DNA from: Eunapius fragilis
Lineage: Eukaryota; Porifera; Demospongiae; Spongillida; Spongillidae
Assembly (NCBI GenBank): GCA_963681505.1
Contig: OY811973.1
Location: forward strand, 3,046,136-3,110,135
DNA length: 64,000 nucleotides
Direction: 5' to 3'
The stretch's first letter is position 1; each line of letters starts with the position of its first letter. Under the pieces are notes generated by a model, which worked only from the letters and a program-made list of their open reading frames with translations, was not told the DNA's origin and did no database searches. The translations under genes were made by a program, and so were the position numbers. Positions 13,401-24,529 of the stretch are shown piece by piece.

Positions 13401-14395
13401 ACATAAAAGTCAATTGGCATGTACCCCCACCCCCTCCCCTCCCCTGCTGCATATTGCCATGCTGCCTAAACATTAGAGTCCATATGGAAAAATATTCATT
13501 GTAAATTGTTGGAAGCATAGAAATGTTTAGCAATATGCATTAGGGGAGGAGGAGGGGGGGGGGGGGGGGGGGGGGGGGGTACATGCCAACTCACTTTTGT
13601 GTAACTTAAAAAAATTGCTACTACCTGACTCCAACAATGGACAGGGAATCGTCTCCACTCAGGGACATGAATAAGAACAGTCTCTGATGTTTAGGATATA
13701 ACAATATAGCATGGCAATATGAATACATGTATTAGGGACATATGCTCTCTTGGGGGGGGGGTGGGGGGGGGGGCGGGTACATGAATATAATATTACCCCA
13801 TATATGTGCACATGGTTACTGTCAAATCAGTAATAAATTTTTACCCGATTTACATACCTGTTAGAGGTAACAATACGCGCACCGATCGGCCGTGGTTCAT
13901 TTAATAGTCGCTAGCGACTATTAAATGAGGGCAAAAGTTGCCGCATCCCTTTCAGCTGAGACCTTATTTATATGGGCATACAAAGCATGTCATGTAGATG
14001 ATAAGTTATACCGCATCTTTAAAACCCCAATGGCTGCCGCTCAAGCTGAGTATTAGCGGGCACTTACCCCGTCCTCTTCGGATATGCGTGCACTTTTATC
14101 AGCCAAGGGGGTGGTGGCTCTCTTGGGATGGCTGGTAAGCTCGAACAGGTACACGTCACTCAATGCTCCCACCTGTACGCGATAAATACCGTCACGCAAG
14201 AAGCACAGACACGTATAAGCCATATCTCACCTGTCCGCGGTTCACAAATTCGTATTTGGAGGCGATCTCATTGGCTCTGTTAATACCACCGCTTACCTTC
14301 ACCGCCCATTCGTTGGTATATGTTCGACCTATTGTCACTGCACGAACGAGGGACAGTTCTGCACCGATCAAGGCGATAATGCAAGCGACAAGCAT
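4479..14395 (-). CDS. Proprotein convertase PC-A (furin/kexin-type subtilase, S8B), intact model, 710 aa
   Basis: Ten exons: 14231-14395, 14068-14172, 7155-7247, 6943-7069, 6687-6887, 6133-6308, 5853-6068, 5627-5727, 5266-5487, 4479-5205; all junctions are GT..AG and the frame stays open. Exon 1 starts with a signal peptide (MLVACIIALIGAELS) and then prodomain sequence (TNEWAVKVSGG). Exon 3 ends the prodomain at a dibasic HVKR site. Catalytic Asp is in VVDDG, His in DSHGTSCAGE, the oxyanion Asn in WAAGNGG and Ser in SGTSSATPL. A P domain, one Cys-rich repeat (CDQACARGCSG), a Thr-rich linker unique to this copy (TTATPAITTPTTPTTT) and a hydrophobic C terminus (LIVVLLSLLEIIL) follow. It should act in the secretory pathway, cleaving precursors after basic residues. 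Intron 2 is 6.8 kb, holds several elements and a 200-N gap, so linkage of exons 1-2 to the rest is inferred from PC-C and PC-E. Confidence 0.87.
7263..8220. other. Intron 2 of PC-A, proximal part
   Basis: AT-rich sequence partly matching 27590-27800 and 45490-45700 in the equivalent introns of PC-C and PC-E (shared motif near 7395-7435). No coding exon recognised; the short open frame at 7685-7978 has no family features. Confidence 0.6.
8221..9118. mobile_element. 898-bp non-autonomous TIR element, hAT-like candidate
   Basis: The ends are inverted repeats of about 27 bp (CATAGATATTAGACTGGAAG at the left; its complement ends at 9118). The direct repeat CTTGTGC sits immediately outside both ends, giving a 7-bp, possibly 8-bp, target duplication as expected for hAT-like elements. 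No transposase is visible; the 67-aa frame at 8825-9028 is unrecognised. It lies in PC-A intron 2 and has no counterpart in PC-C or PC-E. Confidence 0.7.
9507..9653. repeat. Perfect foldback hairpin, about 54-bp arms
   Basis: GGTTAGACACTGAAACCTTC starts the left arm and its exact complement ends the right arm; the arms are virtually identical, separated by about 40 bases containing a second small inverted repeat around TAGCG. Probably a small foldback MITE; no clear target duplication was found. Confidence 0.8.
9895..10790. repeat. Minisatellite arranged as a large inverted pair
   Basis: About seven units of roughly 60 bp (core GAGCCCTGTGGGTGTGGTGT plus CCAGGAGTG and GAGGGGTTAAG) run in plus orientation to about 10310. 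The same unit then runs in the opposite orientation to about 10745, giving two arms of over 400 bases. It lies within PC-A intron 2. Open frames across it are repeat artefacts. Confidence 0.9.
10967..10995. repeat. Poly-G tract
   Basis: An uninterrupted run of about 27 G. Similar runs occur at 12822-12848, 13554-13579 and 13753-13775 (interrupted), and a poly-C run at 30064-30091. Lengths in such tracts are unreliable in assemblies. Confidence 0.9.
11176..12119. repeat. Long foldback element truncated by the assembly gap
   Basis: The sequence from 11176 to about 11690 reads back as its complement from about 11730 to 12119, for example CATGCTACTTTCCCTATGTG near 11178 against the complement at 12098-12117. 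The arms are around 400-500 bases with scattered differences and a centre near 11710. The right arm stops exactly at the run of N. Confidence 0.85.
12120..12319. other. Assembly gap of 200 N
   Basis: Exactly 200 unspecified bases, probably of nominal length. It falls at the end of a long foldback, which is a common cause of assembly failure. Confidence 0.99.
12700..13790. repeat. Degenerate repeat of about 160 bp with G-rich core, both orientations
   Basis: A unit containing CATGCCAACTGACCTTTATG, ATTACCTGACTCCAGCAATG, a CTCTGAT motif, GCATGGCAATATATGG and a G-rich tract recurs about six times. Copies around 13240-13480 are inverted relative to the others. It is non-coding and lies within PC-A intron 2. 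Confidence 0.8.
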
Positions 14396-15480
14396 ATCCA
14401 GGATTTGGGGAAGGGCAAATAACTAAATTCACAAATGAGGGTGGGTAATAGAGGGGCGTGCCCCATCTCCATTATAGCCGTGAGTGCTGAAAACTTCTTG
14501 CCCATTTATACTATATGGCAAGAAAATTTTTAGCCTGCAGCAGCAAAGTGCTTCTTTAGCAAGACATATTTTTTCATTATCAGTTTGGTTACCTTCTGAT
14601 TATACTTCTACCAGACGAAAATAGCAGGTGTAAATAATAATCTACCTTGAAATACCATATGCATCTCGTAGTCTGTGACAGCATCTAATTTGACAAGCTG
14701 TCTCTATAAATGCTCATCATAATAACTTGACCAGGTAACAAATGTGTTAATTAGCCCTCCATATAAGGTTTGTTCTATAATCGATTTTGATTATGATGTT
14801 ATTCGTATGCCTCAATATGTCTAACAGCTCCTTAGAAAAAAAAAAAACTAAATCAAATTCAATCAGTCTGCGCACTTGCATGCTGAAAACACTTAAATAG
14901 CATAGAAAGTTTGATACTAATTATAAGGTACGATGTAGTGTTTTTAAACATGTCCTCGATACCTGCGATACTGACTCTAAACAACGACAGTAAGAGATAT
15001 TCGTCTGTGAACAAATGAGCTAATACTTTACAGTATCTTAAAAGTATGTGTTCTCTGTACCACTTTTAAAACACTACTCTACAAGGGGTGTTCAACAAAT
15101 GACTTCCTGCAATTTGCCAAATTGATATATAAGACCTGTATATTCTACATGGTATTGTACTCAATCATAGGACTAGAAAGCACACTGTTCGATGGAGTGG
15201 CGGCAGAACAACCACATGCAGTGCACGTGGTTTCAGTGAGGTTAAGGTACGTCCTGCACGCTGGCGTTTGAGTAGAAGGGAGCATCTACATCAGTACACG
15301 TCATTATACAAATGGTTGATATTATTAATTTTGAAGTGGTTATGGTGTAAATAAGCATAACTTATTAACCACAAGTTATTTCTTCGACGAATCTGGCTGT
15401 GAGATTAGCTGAATCAACTGGCTATCAGAGAAAATCAAGATTTTTAAAATCATTATGGTTTTTATGGTCAATAATCTCTA
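14396..15480. promoter_or_regulatory. 5' flank of PC-A, conserved with PC-C flank
   Basis: From the PC-A start codon to about 15130 the sequence matches 28500-29440 upstream of PC-C, including a shared AGGGGCGTGCCCC block about 60 bases above the ATG that is also upstream of PC-E. This is where the PC promoter should lie, but no TATA box or start site can be assigned with confidence. No coding sequence seen. Confidence 0.45.
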
Positions 15481-15488
15481 CTGTTGTG

Positions 15489-15715
15489 ATCCTTATTTAA
15501 GGATGGTGTCAATCCTTAAATAAGGATGTGCCACTTCCTCCCTGTTTTACCACATGGACGTTGATCATATTGACATCATTTAACGTTTGTTATGGAGGCT
15601 AATCAGTATACAATTGACCAATACCATTTGTTTTATCTTACTTACTTGGTTAGCAAAAATATGCAATGTAAAAGATGATCCTTATTTAAGGATAATGACA
15701 TCCTTAAATAAGGAT
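15489..15715. repeat. Two near-identical 16-bp-stem hairpins 189 bp apart
   Basis: ATCCTTATTTAAGGAT is followed after 6-7 bases by its exact complement ATCCTTAAATAAGGAT, once at 15489-15527 and again at about 15678-15715. Nothing comparable occurs in the equivalent region upstream of PC-D. Function unknown; possibly the ends of a small element. Confidence 0.75.
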
Positions 15716-16198
15716 TTTTCCCTGGAGATTAAACATTAACTGATTACCACCAATTACCATTACCAATGAATTCTTCCAGACCCTTTGATCCAATTAGAAG
15801 TTAAAGGCAATGTTAAAAAACAAATGTAACTTCAAAAAAAGCAACGTTGGTTGTAGTCGATCATACAACAATGATAAAACTGTAGCAAGAGATTGATAGA
15901 AAGTGACTTTCAGAATTCACTTCTTAAAATTTTTTATAAAGCAAGTGATCTAAGCACTTAGCTAATTATTGACTAGTCTTATATACTTGTCGCACCCTTC
16001 AAACACCGTACCACAGCCACACATTGCACAGTTACCTTTTCCGCACCCTCTTAGCATATATGACCCCACCCACAACTTAATCACACAACTAAACAAGGCA
16101 TACATATTTAAATTTCCTTCTACTCTCACTTTTCCTAGTCAAGTTTTACTAAATCATTTCAAAGAGCGACACCACCATTACCATCTAGCCATCAGTCA

Positions 16199-17502
16199 TT
16201 AGCGTGCTGCAGACACTGCTGTCAAAGCCACCCATTGCACAGCTGTCCTGTTCAGCACCCTCATATTACATGTTTTCCACACAAAGACACACAGAGAGAG
16301 ATAGACTAGAACTCTAAAAAGCAGTACTGTGCATTCATGTTTTATTTCTACTTTCACTACTACTATAGTCATTCTCTTTCTATTAGAAAAAATTATTTCA
16401 AAGAGAGATGCCAGCACTACAATCAGGCTAGCAGCCATCAGCTGTGCTACAGATATGGCTGATCTAGTGCAGACAGGGTCTGGATCAGATGGGTTATAGC
16501 AGTACCCATTCTGTGCTGTTCCGCTTGTACAGCTTCGGGTACAGGCCAGTGTGCATGGTGACATTTCGGCCCCGCAAACATCACAATTGCTGGGTCCCGT
16601 TCCTGAACACCCATGAGCACAGGCTTGGTCACACACCAGGGGAATACTGGCCACAGATGGTGGGGTTTGGGATGTGCCATAGAACACCGCAGCAGTATTG
16701 GAGACTGTAATACTACCAGTAACTCCTTCATATAGAACTGTGAGTGTCCAGGTACCAGTTGGGTTTTCTCCCCAGAAATGAAGGCTTTTGAATGACAGTT
16801 TAGTGGAGATGGTTCCACTCGGAGATCGCAATGTGAGGCAAATTGTACCATGATTTAATTTGAAGGGACACCTGACAGTCCATTGATGGTAAGGGTCGTC
16901 GTGATCACAACACGCTCAAGGTAGCCTATAGTACCAGTATATGCAAATGTGTATGCACTGCTGCTCCCTGCTCCTATAGCACTGCTTGGTGGGAATAATG
17001 TGTGGTAAATGATGCCGGAGCGTTTTTATGGTACAATACACTTACCTAGTGGTTGCTATGGATACTGTGTTAGTTAATATCTGGGACTGATACCCATTGT
17101 CTTGCTCTGGTCACCATGGCTTCAGTATCGATTGTCCCAAAACCAAAGTTGAGATGGAATAGTCTCCCAGCTCCATTAGTGGCCCATCCACTAGCACGGG
17201 ACAGTATGTTTGGATTGGCTGTGTATACCATCAAGTACTGCATATCTCTCCATGAGAGGTTTGGACTGCATTAGAGGAAAAGTCAGCAGTACTTGTACTT
17301 ACTAATTTGAATCCTGATTAATGATGGAAAATACTTCACGGTCTTAAGCTATAATCAAACAGTGAAAAGCTAAACACCTCCATCCAATTACCATATCTTA
17401 CTTTGCCTCCAGCACCAATGCAATTACTCCTGATACCAATGGAGTGGCAGAGCTGGTGCCATCAAATGTATCAGTACACACACCACTAGTGGCAGTAGTA
17501 CT
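16199..17502 (-). pseudogene. Truncated proprotein convertase pseudogene PC-B
   Basis: Only the last three PC exons remain: the Ser exon 17402-17502 (DGTSSATPL retained), the exon 17046-17265 and the P-domain/Cys-rich exon ending near 16199-16360. Exons for signal peptide, prodomain and the Asp, His and Asn residues are absent; unrelated sequence begins right after the Ser-exon acceptor. The middle exon is 220 bp instead of 222 (2-bp loss near the GTTAATATCTGGG motif). The P-domain exon has an internal deletion of about 75 bp (the segment ending AAYLNWP in intact copies) plus a further indel near 16855, and the usual stop is lost so the frame runs on. PC-D shares the deletion and truncation. 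It cannot make an active protease. Confidence 0.88.
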
Positions 17503-17925
17503 CTGAGAGAATAAACCTCATTTTACAGGCAATGAGGAATCATACACTTTCCATCCCTAAATATAATTAACCTTAACAACGTATAGTTTCAGGCATCTGA
17601 AGGTGGCACATTATGTGTTAGTCTTTTATGATGATGTAGACTAAGTGCCACATTCGTTCACTGAGACTAGTATCCAGAGAACAATTCAATCCAAAATTAA
17701 CAAATCCACTTTTCTAATAATTGTGTGAAGGGATTTAATCTTAAGACAACGCCAAAGTGATCATTTTTTAAATTTATTTTTTATTGCGTTCCCTCTGCAG
17801 TAAAAGTAGGTGGCAGCCAGAACAAGCACAAAGTAAGAGCAATCTGCAGTGCAAGAATATTGCATATCAGGGTTTACCTATGTGCCTTGCAGTGTGCTTA
17901 CCCCATCCACAATAGATAACCATAC
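17503..17925. other. Non-coding tail shared with PC-D flank
   Basis: Matches 32549-33105 closely, except for an extra block in the latter near 32930-33057. This is the break point where both truncated PC copies lose homology to the full genes. The match stops at 17925, where the DIRS-like element begins. No gene seen. Confidence 0.75.
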
Positions 17926-18012
17926 CTCCCTCCTCGTACATGTACACCACCCTTATGCCATGCATATTGACAACTCTTGGTGCAGCGTCACCTGTGCATG
18001 ACTGCCAACTAG
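17926..18012 (-). repeat. Terminal direct repeat B2 of the DIRS-like element
   Basis: Eighty-seven bases beginning CTCCCTCCTCGTACATGTAC and ending GACTGCCAACTAG, nearly identical to 18667-18753. It forms the outer 3' end of the element. Confidence 0.8.
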
Positions 18013-18666
18013 GCTGAATATATATATAACAGTGTACAGCACTTGCGAACAGCACATACAGACAACACAAACCACATCTAATGTATATCCACGAACACAG
18101 AACATATAGTCAACACATGAACGACACTCAGAGCAGGGGCCAACTACACAGCTATTGTGATTTGAACTAAATTTATTTAGAGGTGGTGGGCCCACACCAC
18201 CTCAGGGGACAAAACCTCACTGTGTGAGGAAAAAACTTCCTTATACGCTGCTCTGTACAAAAACAAAAATATCACTGCAGTTCCGGGGTAGAGGGTCTTC
18301 AGCTTCATCTGTGTGGTAGTGATCATTAAGGAACAATTGATTGGCCTCATGTTCAACCTGAGAAGTTACCCGCCCCCTCGGGGCCACTACAGTGCACGCA
18401 GTGGTATTTCATACCCATAACAACACTAGCTATCTGGCAGCCGTCCGGCTGAATACAATCCACCCACACATACACCATCCTGCTGAACACAACAATTGCA
18501 ATATGTAAAGTTTCCAGACACGTGCACTGACAACGTAGGCTGATTTTCTTCCCGCTCACATACCTCCACCTCCACGTGTACACATCACGTGCTGTACAAC
18601 CAACCCCCTACGGAGGGAGCATAGTTTCTGTCTAATTCATTTTGTTCAACTGACAGAAACGTGTAT

Positions 18667-18753
18667 CTCCCTCCTCGTGCATGTACACCACCCTTACGCC
18701 ATGCATATTGACAACTCTTGGTGCAGCGTCACCTGTGCACGACTGCCAACTAG
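18667..18753 (-). repeat. Internal direct repeat B1 of the DIRS-like element
   Basis: Second copy of the 87-base repeat, differing from 17926-18012 at only a few positions. It lies immediately 3' of the recombinase stop codon, as expected for B1 in a split-direct-repeat element. Confidence 0.8.
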
Positions 18754-18771
18754 ATGTTCAAAGAAAAACAG

Positions 18772-19824
18772 TTAGATGCCTAAGTTCTTAGAGACTTCTA
18801 AGCGGCTCTCCACAGAGTCCTTTACATACCCATCTTTTGCTGACTCAGACTTCCACCTCCCATGCCGCTTGAATAGCCTATCAGGCACTCCAGCATTAGC
18901 GGCTGCTGTGTCACCACCAGCCCGCAGGCTGTGCATTCCAAACAGCTTAGAGTCCATACCCAGGCTACTTATCTTCTCCAGTAACAATATTTCCCGCAGC
19001 CTAGAATAACTAAGGCTACCACCCTTCCGCAAACATTCTCCTGACTTGATATGCGTTATTCCCCTGAATATAAATCCTGCGATTCAAGCACTAGTTGACC
19101 CATGGAGAAATAATGTTGCATCATGCTGACAGGACATGTGGCCGTACCCGTACGAGCAATAAAAAGATGCACCCTCCCTGTACTGGTCTGTCTTGCTGGA
19201 TGCAATGTGTATTACCATGCCCTCAGTGTTAAATGTCACATCAGCGCATCTAAGCTTCAACAATTCCTCACACCTTAGGAAACCCGCAAAAGCCACAAGG
19301 CAGATAGCTAGTAAGCGAACCTCAGTAAGGGACGGGGATGGCCCAGCTGCCTCTACCATTGCTAGCAACATCTCTGCTGTAACCGGTTCCTTACGCTTTT
19401 TGGGCTTAGTTAACTCCTGTCTAAGACTACCCAAAGTTGCTTGCACTATGGGGGATCTCGCAATGGATGATAAACCAGCCATCTGGTGCAACCATGAAAC
19501 AGCATGCACTACCTCTTCTACTGCTGATTTAGACTGAATGGACTCACTCAGGTGCTGCAAGTACAGCACCAAATGGATATCCTGCACAGGGAAGCTTGGT
19601 ACCCCCTGTCTGGCCTCTGCCCATGTCTTCCACCTCTGAAAGGCACCAAGATATTTCTTTGTGGTAGAGTCCACCTTGCACTTCAGGACAGTAGTTGGCA
19701 ATGCTTTAGCCAGCTGCCTAAGTTCTGGGTCATCCAAATTTGACAACAGAGGCCAGACTCCAGAGGAAAAAACATCTACAGAATAAGGAGAAAATGGACA
19801 TAGTATCATGAGACTTATGTGCAC
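18772..19824 (-). pseudogene. Tyrosine recombinase of the DIRS-like element, one nonsense codon
   Basis: N-terminal core-binding part (FQRWKTWAEARQGVPSFPVQ, VVHAVSWLHQMAG), then the catalytic domain with the first Arg region (LRCEELLKLRCADV), and C-terminal HSLRAGGDTAAANAG, HGRW and the Tyr region KDGYVKDS. The two halves are in the same frame and separated only by a TGA at 19084-19086, a likely CGA-to-TGA change. The protein would integrate the circular cDNA of the element without target duplication. Apart from this one stop the enzyme looks whole. Confidence 0.85.
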
Positions 19825-19891
19825 ACCCTAACCCCCATCATTGCCACATTGTGCCTTCTGAGTGTATAGCATGAATGTGTGTATCGTGTTC

Positions 19892-20290
19892 TGAACACAA
19901 ATCCATCAACATGCATAGGTTGACACCAGCCCAAGCCGGCTGAACACAAATCCGTCAACACGCATAGGTTGACACCAGCCCAAGCCGGCTGAACACAAAT
20001 CCATCAATACGCATAGGTTGACACCAGCCCAAGCCGGCTGAACACAAATCCATCAACACGCATAGGTTGACACCAGCCCAAGCCGGCTGAACACAAATCC
20101 GTCAACACGCATAGGTTGACAACAGCCCAAACTGGCTGAACACAAATCCATCAACACGCATAGGTTGACAACAGCCCAAACTGGCTGAACACAATCCGTC
20201 AACACACATAGGTTGACAACAGCCAAAACCAGCTGAATACAATATTAACTAACATACATAGACCAGCCAAACTGACTGAACACGAGCTGC
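19892..20290. repeat. 49-bp minisatellite inside the DIRS-like element, about 8 copies
   Basis: Unit of the form GAACACAAATCCATCAACAC followed by GCATAGGTTGACACCAGCCC and AAGCCGGCT, with later copies degenerating toward 20290. It separates the RNase H and recombinase regions. Confidence 0.92.
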
Positions 20291-20313
20291 CAACCTAGCA
20301 GCCTTGTATATAC

Positions 20314-21695
20314 TCAGAAGCAAATTATTAATGCCAACATAGCTGTATTGGGATGCTTGTGATCAAACAAAGCTAATCCAGACCTACCAGGGTGGACAAG
20401 TTCAGTGTACAGGGGCAGTGATACCATATCTACCGCAAAAGGTGCAAAACTAACTCCATCTGGGCATAACAGGGGGTTGACTGCCATGCAGGTACTATGA
20501 GAGTGCCCTGGGCTTTGCAAACTTCTGCATGCCCTATTACCCTTGCCACAAGACATGGAGGTGGATACCACCAATTATTTTCCCCACCCCAATCAGAAGT
20601 AAAGGAATCCACAGCTTCTGTACCAGGACAAGCACATCGGGAGTTAAAACGCTCCAACTGAGCATTATAATGTGTGGCAAACCTATCCACTGTATGGGGA
20701 CCCCATAAATCATCCAATGTTTTAAACATTATCGGGTCCAACGACCAGTCATCATGGTCCACAATCCGGCTGATATAGTCTGCTATATGGTTTTCCTCCC
20801 GTGGAATCCATTCTGGCTCTAACTGAATGTTGTTAGGTAAACAGAGTCCAAACACAGATACAGCCTCTGACTGCAGATGTGGCTTAGCACTCCCAACTTG
20901 CAAAATACGAACTACATTCTGGTTATCAGTGAACCAATGCACCCTCATATTAGCCAGTTTACTGGCAATGGCTTGCAAAAGCCTACCCACTGCCACCAAT
21001 TCCCTCCAGGTGGAACTCTGTTTGGCTTCATGCTCTAACCAGTTCCCTTGTGCCACATGCATACCATGCTCTACCGTATACCCACCATATCCTGTATTAC
21101 TTACATCTGAATACACTATCCGAACAGCTGATGGGCTGTGCCATATAGGTTGACCATTAACTTTTCCTATATGGACTGCTTCCAAAAGGCGAGTTCCATT
21201 TTTGCATCTGCTGACAGCTTGAGCATCACGCACCATGCATTCCTAACCTGCAACATTGCATACAACCCCCTATAGTCATGAATCTGGCTATAGGGCCTAA
21301 AGCTAGGCCCATTGAAATGATTTTACCAGTCAAACTGGCTATGTGTCTAGCAACTGCATAATCATGCTTACAAGTATCCTCTAATAACTTCCTAAGGCTA
21401 TTTAGTTTCTTTTCAGGTACCGACACCTGCCTGTGTTCTTGATCAATGGTAAACCCAAGCCACTGCAACTTCCGTGTTGGGGTCCAGGTTGATTTAACCT
21501 CATTGACAACAAATCCCGCTTTAGACTATGTACCCTTCACCCACTGACTAGTAATCCCTGCTTCCTTTTCACCCGCAACTGCACAAATACCATCATCCAG
21601 GTAAAGAATAGCCTTGTGGCCCTTACTCCGCCACAATCGCACTAAAGGCCGCAATAGTTTTGTAAAAACATATGGTAAAAAAACCAAAATGATAC
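20314..21695 (-). pseudogene. Reverse transcriptase/RNase H remnant of the DIRS-like element
   Basis: The palm motif YLDDGICAV lies near 21590, then the RT thumb region (LQWLGFTID, SLTGKIISM) and an RNase H domain with IVYSDVSNTGYGG, ELVAVGRLLQA and HWFTDNQN. A TAG interrupts the frame near 21525 and at least two frame changes occur (near 21235 and 20460). The fingers part of the RT is missing because the copy is truncated at its 5' end. Confidence 0.82.
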
Positions 21696-23045
21696 AACAT
21701 CGCAGGACGGATTTATGTGTGTCCAGTTCCATGCATTCAGCAGGCCCGCTGTTTGTCTAGTGCAAGTATGTACAATATTGCTCGTTCAAAACCTTGTAGT
21801 CTGATCACCGAGTCACTGGTATAAATGTCAATGCCATGCTAAAGACACTGATGAACATTTTTCACCTTGCACCATATACTACATACATGCTGAAAAATAA
21901 AATAAATTCTTTGAAAAGCCCTACTTTCATTTAATATTGTTATGAATTAGGTCCCAATCCAATGCTCTACCATTACACCGCCTCAGTTATTAACATAACT
22001 ATCATTGCCACTAAAGTAATCAAAGAATCTATTCCATGTCATTTCTTACGAAATGGCATCATACTAGTAAGCAATGATCACTGTTACATACATTGGCAAA
22101 AGCAGTTGCACTAATATTAAGTGTGCATTGCATATCATTACGCAAACCCTATCTAGGTTTTCCTCCATTCTGATATACGCCTTATACCCTTACTATGATC
22201 ATGAGTGCCATGTAAAGTGCACCCCTGTGCACATACATCATAAGTAAGGAAACATTCATGGTAGTCGGACATGGGTTAGTTGATCCTCTGTCTAAATATA
22301 TAAGAGGTGGGGAAGCAGAGGCAGATACAGACAGCTGGCATGAGTTCTGGGGTAAACAGGATATTATCGGATATTTGTAAATAAAACAATAATTTACGTT
22401 GATATATCCAATAATAATATACTGTTTACCCTAGAACTACCACTGCCTTTATTCGCCTCTGGGGAGCTTTATACAGCCACGGTCACCTTTCCAGGCGACA
22501 AACGGCACCCATCAGTGAAAAGGGAAAGTTTTGCCAAAAATAACTGTTATTGCTGATTCTGAGGAATTTGAAGACTCCACACATGTACCGCTTGCATATT
22601 ATGTATGCCAGTTGTACAATGTCCATTTCTTAACTATTGCATTACAAAAGAACACTACCTTAATATATTAACGAGTAAACCACTTAAGTACTGTGTAATT
22701 TTTTTACCAAAATAATTTGTAGAGCTCAGTTGTTAAAGGCAATATTACGTAACAGTTTTAACTTCATTAAAGCAACGTGGATTGTAGTCGATCATATAAA
22801 ATTGTTTTATGAAAACAGAACTAATTTAATGATGAAACTGTTACAACACCCACACAACTTCATCATACAATTAAACAAGTCATACATACTTTCACTTTTC
22901 CGATGGTCAAGTTTTACTAAATCATTTCAATGAGAGATACCACCATTACCATCTAGCCATCAGCCATTAGTGTGCTGCAGACACTGCTGTCAAAGCCACA
23001 CATTGCACAGCTGTTCTGTTCAGCACCCTCACATTACATGTCTTC

Positions 23046-23076
<31 letters not shown>

Positions 23077-23205
23077 ACACACACACACATACACACACAC
23101 AGAGACTAGAACTCATTAAAAACTGCATCAAACTAAAAGCCGTACTGTGCATACATGTTTTATTTCTACTTTCAATAGCTATAGTCAATTCACTTTCTAT
23201 TTAAT
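21696..23205. other. Unit-2 flank equivalent to the PASK-PC spacer
   Basis: Matches 3155-4478 and 41205-42697 with small indels, and contains the conserved PC 3' UTR block near 22950-23040 and a CA repeat at 23047-23101. No coding sequence. The PASK exon 1 sequence that should lie to its left is missing, replaced by the DIRS-like element. Confidence 0.75.
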
Positions 23206-24472
23206 CTACAAAATCATTTCAAAGAGAGATGCCAGCACTACAATCAGGCTAGCAGCCATCAGCTGTGCTGAAGATCTGGTGCAGACAGGGTCTGGATCAG
23301 ATGGGTTATAGCAGTACCCATTCTGTGCTGTTCCGCTTGTACAGCCTTGGGTGCAGGCTAGTGTGGTAACATCTCGGTAGTACCCGGCCCCGCAAACATC
23401 ACAATTGTTGGGTCCCATTCCTGAACACCCGCGAGCACAGGCTTGGTCACATACCAGGGGAATACTGGCCACAGACTGTGGGGTTTGGGATGTGCCATAG
23501 AACACCGCAGCAGTATTGGAGACTACAACACTACCAGTAACTCCTTCATATAGAACTGTAAGTGTCCAGGTACCAGTTGGGTTTTCTCCCCAGAAATGAA
23601 GGCTTTTGAATGGCCAGTTTAGATATGCAGCTGGAGGACTTGCATTTGGGTCCACCACCACATTATCATTCATACGATAAGGCAAGATAGTGGAGATGGT
23701 TCCACTCGGAGATTGCAGTGTGAGAGAAATGCTACCACGATTTGAAGTGGCACTGGTGGTACCTGACACTCCATTGATGGTAAGGGTCGTCGTGATCACA
23801 ACGCGCTCAAGGTAGCTTATAGTACCAGTATATGCAAATGTGTATGCACTGCTGCTCCCTGCTCCTACAGCACTGCTTGGTGGGAATAATGTGTAGTAAA
23901 CGACAAGCGTTTTTATGGTACCATACACTTACCTAGTGGTTGCTATGGATACTGCATTAGTTAACATATCTGGGACTGATACCCATCGTCTTGCTCTGGT
24001 CACCATGGCTTCAGTATCGATTGCCCCAAAACCAAAGTTGAGATGGAATTGTCTCCCAGCTCCATTAGTGGCCCATCCACTAGCACGGGACAGTATGTCT
24101 GGATTGGCTGTGTATACCATCAAGTACTGCACATCTCTCCATGAGAGGTTTGGACTGTATTAGAGGGAAAGTCAGCAGTACTTCTACGTACTAATTTGAC
24201 TCCTGATTAATGATGGAAGTTATAACCAAAATGCTTTGGGGCCTTAAGCTATAATCAAGCAGTGAAAAGCTAAACCACTCCAATTGCCATATCTTACTTT
24301 GCCTCCAGCACCAATGCAATTACTCCTGATACCAACGGAGCAGCAGAGCTGGTGCCATCAAATGTATTAGTACACACACCATTAGTAGTAGTAGTACTCT
24401 GAGAGAATAAACCAAAGGCATGGATGAACACACACGCACACACACACATACACATGTACACACACTCAGACA

Positions 24473-24529
<57 letters not shown>

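Larger units (their letters stand above)
17926..21695 (-). mobile_element. DIRS-like (tyrosine-recombinase) retrotransposon, 5'-truncated
   Basis: On the minus strand the order is reverse transcriptase fragment, RNase H, 49-bp minisatellite, tyrosine recombinase, then two 87-bp direct repeats (18667-18753 and 17926-18012) separated by about 650 bases. This is the B1-A2-B2 end layout of Ngaro/PAT-type split direct repeats; the matching A1 would be at the lost 5' end. The 3' end is set at 17926 because 33058-33105 gives the empty-site sequence. The 5' end, near 21695, abuts sequence equal to 3155 and 41205. All visible frames carry breaks, so this copy is dead. Confidence 0.8.
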
